Below are positions 56,952-64,000 of a DNA stretch of 64,000 nucleotides, one piece after another. Source of the DNA: Protula sp. h YS-2021 (taxonomy: Eukaryota; Annelida; Polychaeta; Sabellida; Serpulidae); assembly GCA_949752745.1 (NCBI GenBank), contig OX457031.1, forward strand, positions 45,324,269-45,388,268. The letters run 5' to 3'. Both the position numbers and the translations under genes were made by a program. Under the pieces are notes generated by a model, which searched no databases, was not told the origin of the DNA, and saw only the letters and a program-made list of their open reading frames with translations. Each line of letters starts with the position of its first letter. The stretch's first letter is position 1.

Positions 56952-59744
56952 ATGGCAACAGTCTACTGTCATGATTGTGATGTGACATTTCCATCTCTGG
57001 AAGTGTTCGTGACACATAGATGTAAACCAGCCAAGTTGAAACGTGCTCGTGAAGAGCTTGTTGAGCATATTGAAGTCAAGAGACGAAAGACCTTACAAGA
57101 TGGTGTTGAAAGACCTGATCCAGTCCTCTGCTGTAAATGCATCAAAATATTTCCATCTTTGGATGCATTTGAGACACATGCATGTGTTGAGATGGAAAAT
57201 GTGTCTCATGAAGAACAAAGAAAGAAAGAGACAGGACAAGTAGGCAGAGGCAGAAGAGTGAGTCTTGGTGAAAACGCACAGGAAAGACGGTTTAAGCCTG
57301 AAGATGGATCGGATTTGCTACTTGAAATGCGACAACAAGAGAACCGGATTAAGAGACATTTGCTAGAGACGTTAAACCGTGGTATGAAATGGTACATTGT
57401 GGTACATGCACGCTTCAAGAAAATGACACCAAATGCTGAAGGCGTGATGGTAGAACAGGTGGATAATGCCTTCATCAGTAGTCCGACATATGCAGCATAC
57501 AATCCAACGGATATTGAGAAGGACTTGCCAGAAGCCTATAAAGAATTGTTCACCAGGTTTGATGAACATGAGCGACAAGGTTCTGGCTGGGTGTTGGATA
57601 ACATATTATTCATTGAAGTACATACAGCTACGTCAGCGCCACTGGAAGCGAGCAGTTTTATCCCACTGCCGAAGAAAGTAAAGAATACATTAAGTGTGTT
57701 AAACATTCAGAATAAAGACAACAAGTGCTTCTTATGGTCTGTATTGGCTCACCTTCACCCCCATGAGAACAACTCACATCGCGTGAGTCATTACACACCA
57801 TTTGAGAACGAATTGAAGGTAGAAGGCATGACATTTCCCACACCGATTACAGACATTCCAAAGTTTGAAAAAGAGAATGATGTGTCCATTAACGTGTTTG
57901 GATATGAACATGATGTCGTTGTTCCCATACAACTGAGTCGAAACACCAGTGCGAGAGAAATCAACTTGCTTTTGATTAGCAATGACAAGACAAGGCATTA
58001 CTGCCTCATCAAGAATTTCAGCAGACTGATGGCTTATCGATCAAAGCATAATGGAGTTGCATTTTATTGTTTCAACTGTCTTCACGGGTTTATACGACAA
58101 GATCTGTTAGACAAGCATCGTGAAGTGTGTGGCAAGCATGGCGCACAACGTTTATCATTCCCCAAGGAACCCTTCATCAAGTTCAAGAATGTGGCCAAAC
58201 AACAGCGAGCGCCCTTTGTCATTTATGCAGACTTTGAATGTTTCACGAAAAAGCATGAAGGAGACAAGTATCAGCATCATCGTCCAAACAGCTTCGCCTA
58301 TGTGGTTGTGAGCCAGTATGATACACGTGCACCAGTCGTATATCGAGGAGATAATGCTGTGAAAGTCTTTTTAGACCATATGGTGAATGAGCGTGATCGT
58401 ATTGTGCATGGTTTACAACAGAAAAAGAAAATGGTGATGACTCATGAAGATGAAGAGCATTATAAGAACGCCACAGATTGTTACATTTGTCATGAGCCTC
58501 TAGGAGCAGATCATGTGAGAGATCATGACCATATCAATGGTAAATACCGCGGAGCTGCACATAGTCAATGCAATTTACAATTTCGACTTCGAAAGGATAA
58601 GCAGGATGTTGAAGATTCTTTCATCATTCCTGTGTTTTTCCACAATTTACGAGGCTATGACAGCCATTTGATCATGGAAGAAATTGGAAAGTTCAAAAAT
58701 GAGACGATTACAGTCATTCCCAACACCGTTGAGAAATATATTGCATTCACCATGAGCAATCTGAAATTTACAGACAGCTTTCAGTTCATGAGTACTTCTC
58801 TGCAGAAGTTGGCCTACAACCTGGCGGCAGAAGGGAAAGACAACTTTTATAACATGATGTCACACATTCACGATAGCGACCAACAAGATTTACTGTTGAG
58901 AAAGGGAGTGTACCCTTATTATTACGTGGACGAGCCATCCAAGTTTGCTGAAACACAACTGCCGTCCAAGGACAAGTTTTACAGTCTGCTCAGTGAAGAA
59001 GACATTAGCGATGAGGATTATGCGCATGCGCAGAAGGTGTGGGAGACATTCCACTGTACAACATTTGGCGAATACCATGACTTGTACCTGAAATCAGATG
59101 TGTTGCTGCTGGCTGACGTGTTTGAAAACTTTCGTCACGTATGTCTCAACACATATGAATTAGATCCTGCTCACTACTATACAGCGCCAGGACTGTCGTG
59201 GGATGCCATGTTGAAAGCGACAAAGGTGAAATTGGAATTGATCAACGACATTGACATGTATCAAATGGTTGAACAAGGTCTACGTGGAGGAATATCTGTC
59301 ATCACACACAAGTATGCGAAAGCAAATAACCCCTACGTAGCAGATTACGATCCCTTGAAACCGACCAACTACTTGACGTACCTGGATGCAAACAACTTGT
59401 ATGGCTGGGCCATGTCGCAAAGCATGCCGGAAAGTGGATTTATGTGGGTGAGCGAGCCAGAATCCATTGACTTTATGGATGTGGATGAAGATGACGAGAT
59501 TGGATACATTTTAGAAGTGGATTTGGAATACCCATATGCAATCCATGATCGTCATAATCACTACCCAGTGGCTCCTGAACGGAAATGTGTGAAAGTGGGA
59601 GAATTGTCAAAACATAGTCAGAAGCTACGGAAAGATCTAAACATGAAAGGCAAACCTAGTGAAAAGCTTATTCCCAACTTGTGTGACAAGAAGAATATGT
59701 ACTTCATTATAGAAATTTACAGCAATATGTCTCACTGGGATTGA
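56952..59744 (+). pseudogene. protein-primed type B DNA polymerase, N-terminal part (frameshifted)
   Basis: Replicative polymerase of the element, about 930 residues to the break. The N-terminus has two tandem Cys/His modules (CHDCDVTFPSLEVFVTHRC and CCKCIKIFPSLDAFETHAC). Further on are a C2HC finger (FYCFNCLHGF...HREVC), the exonuclease Exo I DFE in YADFECF (about residue 427), an inserted Cys/His module (YICHEPLG...VRDHDHINGKYRG), Exo II GYDSH (about 570), a late Exo motif near YLKSDVLLLADVF, and palm motif A YLDANNLYG (about 812). The frame ends at 59744, but family sequence moves to another frame near 59700-59710, indicating a one-base change. ATG 56952 was chosen because codon 56910 is GTG. 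The C-terminal motifs lie in the next entry. Confidence 0.92.
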
Positions 59745-60625
59745 AAGTTACGAAGGTGCACCGTGCCATCATGTTTGCACAGAGCAAATGGTTGGCAAAA
59801 TACATCTCCTTGAACACGGAAAAGAGAAAGTTGGCCAAGAACCCGTTTGAGAAAGACTTTTTCAAACTGATGAACAACTCTGTGTTTGGCAAAACCATGG
59901 AAAATGTAAGAAAGCGCATGAATGTGGAACTGGTTCACCAGGAAAAGCGGTTCAAGAAACTTGTGGCCAAACCTTCCTTCCACAAATTTAGAATTTTCAA
60001 CGAAGATTTGACCGCGGTACATTTGCGCAAAGTGGATCTGCTTCTGGATAAACTCATTCAAGTTGGTTTCACCATTCTCGACCTCAGCAAGGTGCTCATG
60101 TTCCACTTTCATTACAAATACATCATGACTAAGTATTCCGACGCCAAGCTGTTGTTCAGCGACACCGACAGTCTATGTTATGACATAGAAACGGAAGATA
60201 TCTACAAAGACATGCAGGAAGATGCTGACTTGTTCGACACAAGTGACTATCCGCCAGATCATTTCCTACATTCCAACGTGAACAAGAAAGTGCTTGGGAA
60301 AATGAAAGATGAGACGGCGGGCATTCCCATTGAAGAGTTTGTTGGACTTCGACCGAAAATGTATAGTATGATGTATGGTGGGAAAGAAAAACGTACGGCC
60401 AAAGGCATCACTCGCGCGTGTCAAAGACGTATGAAACATCACCAGTATAGAGACAGTTTGTTCAACCAAACGCAAACGATAACCACAGGGCACATCATTC
60501 GAAGTCATGACCACCAGATCTTCTCGGAGAAGTTGAGGAAAGTGGCTCTCTCTCCTTTTGATGACAAGCGATATGTGATGAGTGATGGCTATTCCACTTT
60601 GGCGCATGGGCATTACAGTATATAA
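59705..60625 (+). pseudogene. type B DNA polymerase, C-terminal part after the frameshift
   Basis: Continues the palm and thumb in another frame: motif B KLMNNSVFGKT (about 59865-59900), motif C DTD at 60161-60169 in FSDTDSLCYD, and the late RPKMYS box typical of protein-primed polymerases. All catalytic aspartates are present, so the only visible lesion in the polymerase is the frameshift at the join. The first in-frame ATG (59741) lies downstream of the shift and would not make a working enzyme alone. The stop TAA (60623-60625) is embedded in the next gene's TATA box. Confidence 0.92.
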
Positions 60626-60626
60626 G
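60619..60626 (+). promoter_or_regulatory. TATA promoter P3 of the PC4-like cluster
   Basis: TATATAAG at 60619-60626, overlapping the polymerase stop codon. It has the same core as P1 (55715). ATG of the first PC4-like gene is 79 bp downstream. Confidence 0.65.
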
Positions 60627-60645
60627 GGGGAGACACTTCAACTTT

Positions 60646-60690
60646 TGAGTCAGTTCACACCTCAACAGTTGAGTCAGTTGAGGTGTGAAC
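60646..60690. promoter_or_regulatory. AP-1 sites and perfect 14-bp inverted repeat in the leader
   Basis: TGAGTCA, the AP-1 consensus, occurs at 60646-60652 and 60670-60676. A perfect inverted repeat, GTTCACACCTCAAC (60653-60666) with GTTGAGGTGTGAAC (60677-60690), encloses the second. It could act as DNA sites or, since it falls near or after the expected start site, as an RNA hairpin in the 5' UTR. Confidence 0.6.
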
Positions 60691-60704
60691 ACTGAAGCGT
60701 CAAC

Positions 60705-61055
60705 ATGAATCGGAAAAGATCTGCAACAACGGATATGGATACTCTTGCTGATACAGTCAAAGACATGAATGTGAAACATCCTGACAATACCATCAAGAAA
60801 TTAAAAGTGGAGATAGCACCAACACCACAGTCGTGGGATGGAATGCTTTCTCTAGGCAATGGAAAGTATATCAAGATTATGAAACAAAGTAATGAAGGTG
60901 TGATAAACATTCGCAAATACCTCAGAGATGAGGGGACTGGAAAAAACCGTCCAACGAAAAAGGGAATTTTGCTGACAATATCTGAATGGAAAATGTTGAA
61001 GAAGCAGGTGAAAGAAGTGGATAAAAGGCTTCGTAGACAAGAAGGTGGCTCATAA
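60705..61055 (+). CDS. PC4-like (p15 coactivator fold) protein 1
   Basis: 116 residues. A charged N-terminus is followed at about residues 48-105 by the PC4/p15 C-terminal domain pattern: LGNGKYIKIMK, GVINIRKYLRDEG, PTKKGILLTISEWKMLKKQV. This domain binds single-stranded DNA and in cells supports transcription and replication. In a virus-like element a role as ssDNA-binding protein or promoter factor is plausible but is inference. It is the most canonical of the four paralogues and has no N-terminal beta extension. Its frame ends 13 bp before the next ATG. Confidence 0.75.
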   Translation: MNRKRSATTDMDTLADTVKDMNVKHPDNTIKKLKVEIAPTPQSWDGMLSLGNGKYIKIMKQSNEGVINIRKYLRDEGTGKNRPTKKGILLTISEWKMLKKQVKEVDKRLRRQEGGS

Positions 61056-61068
61056 CAAGGTAACAATC

Positions 61069-61440
61069 ATGAATGCACTCATGCTGAACGGTGGTGTTTA
61101 CCTTACTGTCAATGAGAGGAATGAAGTGATACTAGATTCTAAGACAAGTTATCATCGGTTTAAACCTGAAGTGTGGAAAGACTTTAAAAACATACCACTT
61201 GAACCTGGGTTTAAACGTAGACTTGAAAATAAAGTGGAAGTGACGGTAGCTGAATATGATTCTAACATACGTGTAGAAATCTGTAGAAATCTTTTACAGG
61301 ATTATCCAAAGGATTATAAGGGAGTTGTGCCAGATACACCATATACAGATTTGATCCTCTTTGATATCAAGAACTGGCGCGCAGTCTTACGATTCCTAGA
61401 AGCGATACAACATCCACTCTTCACCATCTTGCGAGCATAA
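61069..61440 (+). CDS. PC4-like paralogue 2
   Basis: 123 residues from ATG 61069 (an in-frame GTG at 61045 was rejected). The N-terminal strand-rich half (NGGVYLTVNERNEVILDS) precedes a PC4-like half (VEVTVAEYDSNIRVEICRNL ... LILFDIKNWRAVLRFLEAI). It shares the E-x-W-type helix position with paralogues 1, 3 and 4. The sequences just after paralogue 1 (about 61023-61060) and just after this gene (about 61438-61475) resemble each other (GTAGACAAGAAGGTGGCTCATA versus GCAGACAAGGAGACAGCTCATA), as expected for tandem gene duplication. Function is inferred only from the fold resemblance. Confidence 0.65.
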   Translation: MNALMLNGGVYLTVNERNEVILDSKTSYHRFKPEVWKDFKNIPLEPGFKRRLENKVEVTVAEYDSNIRVEICRNLLQDYPKDYKGVVPDTPYTDLILFDIKNWRAVLRFLEAIQHPLFTILRA

Positions 61441-61494
61441 AAACGTCTTTGCAGACAAGGAGACAGCTCATAGTTCATCTGACTGTTGAACGAG

Positions 61495-61836
61495 ATGGAA
61501 GACTTTTTATCGGAATATAAACCAATGACGCATGGATTCTCATATCTGAGAAACGAATATGATGACATTGTGCTAAGACATTTTGGACAGTATCTCGTCC
61601 TATCACTTGATGACCAATCCGTGTTGAAGGACCACCTAGACAAGTTGAGAATACCCGGCTTTCTCCTAGCAGTCTCAAATGAATTAGAAGTGCGTGTGAC
61701 TGAGAACGGTCTAGACGTGTTTGTACAATTTCGTCAGTATGACGAGCTTACAGAATGCTACGACTACATCACTCTCAACACAGTGGAATGGTACGCTCTG
61801 TTACAAGCATTGGATTGGAAAGAACCCAAAGCTTGA
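61495..61836 (+). CDS. PC4-like paralogue 3
   Basis: 113 residues from ATG 61495. The N-terminal half (FSYLRNEYDDIVLRHFGQYL) aligns by eye with the start of paralogue 2. The C-terminal half carries the PC4-like pattern: LEVRVTENGLDVFVQF, then YDYITLNTVEWYALLQALDW. The spacing from the first strand to the final helix matches the other copies. It overlaps or nearly touches the frame of paralogue 4, which may once have been fused to it or may use a start inside this gene. Confidence 0.6.
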   Translation: MEDFLSEYKPMTHGFSYLRNEYDDIVLRHFGQYLVLSLDDQSVLKDHLDKLRIPGFLLAVSNELEVRVTENGLDVFVQFRQYDELTECYDYITLNTVEWYALLQALDWKEPKA

Positions 61837-62110
61837 ATTCAAAGAGGGAGGAATACAACTCAAGCGGGGTACCAAATCCATTGAGCTGACACAACCTATG
61901 CGTGTGATGGACATTGACTTAGAAGAAGGATATGAACTGAAACTGTCTGAACATGAAACTGTGAAAGTGATAAAGTTTGGTGATGTGTGTTATGTGAGCT
62001 TTCATAGCATTTACAAACACGGGTATAATGTCTATGATACCTATATCAATTTAGATTCTGATGAATGGCATGCATTGATGAATGTATTGAAAATAAAAGT
62101 TTGTAAATAG
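61826..62110 (+). CDS. PC4-like paralogue 4, start uncertain
   Basis: The coding look begins near 61826 (EGGIQLKRGTKSIEL), upstream of the first good ATG (61898). The C-terminal half again fits the PC4-like pattern: VKVIKFGDVCYVSFHSIY, then DTYINLDSDEWHALMNVLK. In-frame ATGs exist at 61739 (inside paralogue 3 in another frame) and 61898. Either the gene starts inside its neighbour, a frameshift has separated it from paralogue 3, or the short 71-residue form is made. An AATAAA (62092-62097) overlaps its last codons. Confidence 0.55.
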   Translation, partial: PKLEFKEGGIQLKRGTKSIELTQPMRVMDIDLEEGYELKLSEHETVKVIKFGDVCYVSFHSIYKHGYNVYDTYINLDSDEWHALMNVLKIKVCK

Positions 62111-62235
62111 TGTTTGTAGTTAAGAGTTTGTAAATAGTGTAAATAGACTTTGTAAATAAAAGCTTGTAAATAGTGTAAATAGACTTTGTAAATAGTGTTT
62201 GTAGTTAAGAATTTGTAAATAGAACACAATAAACA
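62090..62235. repeat. TTTGTAAATA(GTG) repeats with poly(A) signals
   Basis: Tandem TTTGTAAATAGTGT(AAATAGAC) units follow the last PC4-like gene and include AATAAA at 62092, 62155 and 62228. They resemble the TTTGTAAAC array in the polymerase intron. Confidence 0.75.
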
Positions 62236-62265
62236 AGACTGTTTGAAAACTTGGTTTGTTTTATT
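62228..62265. terminator. convergent poly(A) signals
   Basis: Plus-strand AATAAA at 62228-62233 and minus-strand AATAAA (TTTATT at 62260-62265) are 26 bp apart. The rightward polymerase/PC4 unit and the leftward capsid/protease unit therefore end in the same short stretch and their transcript tails should overlap. Confidence 0.55.
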
Positions 62266-62269
62266 TAAC

Positions 62270-62345
62270 AACAACAACTTAACTAATATAACAACAACTT
62301 AACTAATATAACAACAACTTAACTACAACTTAACTAATATAACAA
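62270..62345. repeat. AACTTAACTAATATAACAAC repeats
   Basis: Three to four tandem copies of ACAACTTAACTAATATAAC in the convergent 3' region. Confidence 0.85.
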
Positions 62346-62353
62346 CAACAACA

Positions 62354-62791
62354 TTAATAAAACAGTGGTTTATAATGTCTATATACAAAATCCTTTACAA
62401 TAAAATCACCATCCTTTCTTTTTAATATATTCACAATATCAAACATACTCTGACCTCGAGCTCTATGTAATATATAATATACACAATAAAAACCACATGA
62501 TGATGATATTGGCGTTTGTAATGAGATAGAATTATACATATAGTCATTTCTTAAAAATATGTCTAAACGATCATCGAGAGGGAATAGTCCATAAGAGTCA
62601 AAATATTCCACAGGGTCTTTATCATAATACACTGCCACCCAATGTTCTCCTGGTTCATCTTGATCGTCTGTGTTGATCACATAGGCGCCGCGTTGTAAAG
62701 ACGGTAACTGATCCATGGCAAACACGCCTTGAAACAAGTCTTTGGTCATGACATCACGACTCAATATGGCATCAATCTGCTTCGTGTTCAT
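62354..62791 (-). CDS. adenain-type cysteine protease (PRO)
   Basis: 145 residues, intact. This is the maturation protease of Polinton and adenovirus-like particles, which cleaves virion proteins. The catalytic pattern is visible: His50 in GEHWVAVYY, acidic Asp65 in EYFDSYG, Gln92 and Cys99 in SSSCGFYCVYY. Gln precedes Cys by seven residues, as in adenain. The N-terminus (FQGVFAMDQLP...GAYVINTDD) also fits the family. The ATG overlaps the capsid stop by four bases (ATGA), an unusually tight arrangement for a eukaryotic nuclear element. Confidence 0.92.
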   Translation of the reverse strand: MNTKQIDAILSRDVMTKDLFQGVFAMDQLPSLQRGAYVINTDDQDEPGEHWVAVYYDKDPVEYFDSYGLFPLDDRLDIFLRNDYMYNSISLQTPISSSCGFYCVYYILHRARGQSMFDIVNILKRKDGDFIVKDFVYRHYKPLFY

Positions 62792-64000
62792 GACTGGTAG
62801 TCGAATTGGATGCTGCGATTTGCACTGATCTCAATAATGTTGTCAAATTCAGCATAGACAATGACATTGATGGTAGGTTCCAAAGCCGTAGCAAAGTTCA
62901 TTTCTAGCCGCAAATTCCCATGCTTGATCAGGGGGAAATGATCATCGCCATCATAATCCGGTGTTAAGTCAAACGAAAATAAAGCATAACCTCTAGGCCA
63001 ATCTTCCCGTTTTATAATGGAACTTTTCTCACCATTCAACCGATCAAACGATTTGTAAAGCGTTTCAAAAGCGTCTAGGTATTTGTTCTGTGTAATGTCA
63101 AGCTTGAGAGGTTTGGATAGAACTGGTTCACCATCCGTGTACAGTTGCATATAGTCCAGATCAAAATGTTTGAAATCATATGGATTCCTCAATACTGATC
63201 CACCAAAAGCTTCATTATGAACCAGACCAATGACAATACGATTTGGTAATTGACCCAAAAAGATGTTATCTTTCACAAAAGACTGAAATCCTGCTGGAAT
63301 AGCTAAGACTTTACATTCTTTTCTAGTGATGATGATCTTGGCAGGACTTTTCATCAATGCATCTGTATGTCCTAACTGAATACCTGGACTCACCCTCACT
63401 TTGCGAATGGTTAAAAATGCCTCTTTCACTTCTACCTTATAGGTATTATCTGCAGCCATCAATACATAGTCATCTTTTTGTCTATGGAAACGCAATTTCA
63501 AACTGATACCATTCGGAAGATAACGATCCTGCTCAAACAAATCTATCCTTAAACCACCTGCGAGCATAACATCACGGCTAAGACGAGTATGCAAATAACG
63601 ATGATGTAAGCCATTATTGCCTTGCTCAGCCAAGTCACCGCCGTCAGCATTGACATGAAACCCGGATACATATCGTTAATGATTAGGTCTTTTCACCTCA
63701 TGACTATTCATTGACCCAGCAGTATCCTTGTACATAAGACGCATAGAGCGCTCAGAATGCAGATTTTCTTCCGAATCATGGATGAGATGAGAGATAATGC
63801 TGGTATAACCATGAGTATTGTTGCTATGCGAAACCAAACGATCATTCAGAAACAATTCAATATTAGACCATAACCCATTAAACACATCATTGATGCAAGA
63901 GACATTATCATCTGCGCCACACTCTGTTCCATCGGCCTTTAGAATGCGACATACAATATGAAGTTTGCTGTTCTTTAAATCCAGATATTCTTCTGTACTC
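62788..64000 (-). pseudogene. major capsid protein (Polinton hexon-like), one in-frame stop, 5' end outside window
   Basis: One continuous frame from the window edge to 62788 except for TAA at 63676-63678. The N-terminal part (LKNSKLHIVCRILKADGTE, VFNGLWSNIELFLNDRLVSH, NTHGYTSIISHLI) and the C-terminal part (RIDLFEQDRYLPNGISLKLR, NRIVIGLVHNEAFGGS, LEPTINVIVYAEFDNIIEI) fit the double-jelly-roll major capsid of Polinton/adintovirus elements. This protein would build the icosahedral shell. The stop lies in a loop between the two jelly-roll parts and would prevent full-length product. It could be real decay or a base error. The ATG is not in the window. Confidence 0.88.
63676..63678 (-). other. 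in-frame TAA in the capsid gene
   Basis: Reading frame is identical on both sides of this stop and family-like sequence continues across it, so a single substitution explains it. Confidence 0.8.

Larger units (their letters stand above)
55676..64000. mobile_element. Polinton/Maverick (adintovirus-like) element, left part
   Basis: A B-type protein-primed DNA polymerase, an adenain-type protease and a double-jelly-roll-type major capsid protein together define a Polinton/Maverick or adintovirus-like endogenous virus. Rightward genes: polymerase and four PC4-like genes. Leftward genes: capsid and protease. Integrase, packaging ATPase and penton are not in the window and should lie beyond its right end. 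Terminal inverted repeats cannot be defined with one end only, so the left boundary is a guess set upstream of the first TATA box. The polymerase frameshift and capsid stop show that this copy is damaged. Confidence 0.9.

Noticed and set aside
61045..61068. Overlapping upstream start for PC4-like paralogue 2
   Set aside because: The codon is GTG; ATG 61069 is the first canonical start.

Overview
The window is animal nuclear DNA. It has spliced genes with canonical introns, abundant micro- and minisatellites, several transposon families and an endogenous virus-like element. The gene families and repeat style (PAN plus C-type lectin receptors, Polinton/Maverick, CR1-like, Tc1, Harbinger and tyrosine-recombinase retroelements, tRNA-SINE pieces, many ~150-bp tandem repeats) suggest a marine invertebrate, most likely a lophotrochozoan such as a mollusc. 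That assignment is an inference, because no diagnostic marker lies in the window.

Three host genes can be supported. A single-exon CDK5 activator (p35 family) lies on the minus strand at 3579-4649. An ankyrin-repeat and SOCS-box (ASB) gene lies on the plus strand at 26856-32874 in six recognisable exons. The ankyrin register supports a GC-AG intron after exon 5 and exposes an unexplained frame mismatch between exons 1 and 2. A secreted-type PAN/apple plus C-type lectin gene starts at 50883. Three phase-compatible exons are visible, and its 3' exons are not in the window.

Between the genes the DNA is mostly repeats. Main items are: four near-identical 1121-bp tandem units at 13585-18071 carrying a gutted reverse-transcriptase fragment; a 5'-truncated Ngaro/DIRS-type element at ~22.7-25.2 kb with RNase H, tyrosine recombinase and split direct repeats; a decayed CR1/Jockey-like LINE at 34.4-37.2 kb; a Tc1-derived MITE (38752-39465); a Harbinger-derived MITE (41407-42096); a foldback element (45111-45272); a 51-bp satellite (47.05-48.69 kb); and an exact-period 162-bp array (49.1-49.96 kb).

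The right end (~55.7 kb to the window edge) is part of a Polinton/Maverick (adintovirus-like) element. Reading rightward are a protein-primed type B DNA polymerase, split by a frameshift, and then a run of four small genes that look like diverged paralogues of the PC4 single-stranded-DNA-binding/coactivator fold. Reading leftward are the major capsid protein, with one in-frame stop and its 5' end outside the window, and an intact adenain-type cysteine protease overlapping it by four bases. The two units converge at ~62.1-62.35 kb. TATA boxes precede the polymerase and the PC4-like cluster, with perfect Maf/AP-1 type sites beside them. A 13-bp repeat array rich in a forkhead-like core fills a candidate 5' intron. 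The PC4-like cluster and this promoter arrangement are the most novel content.
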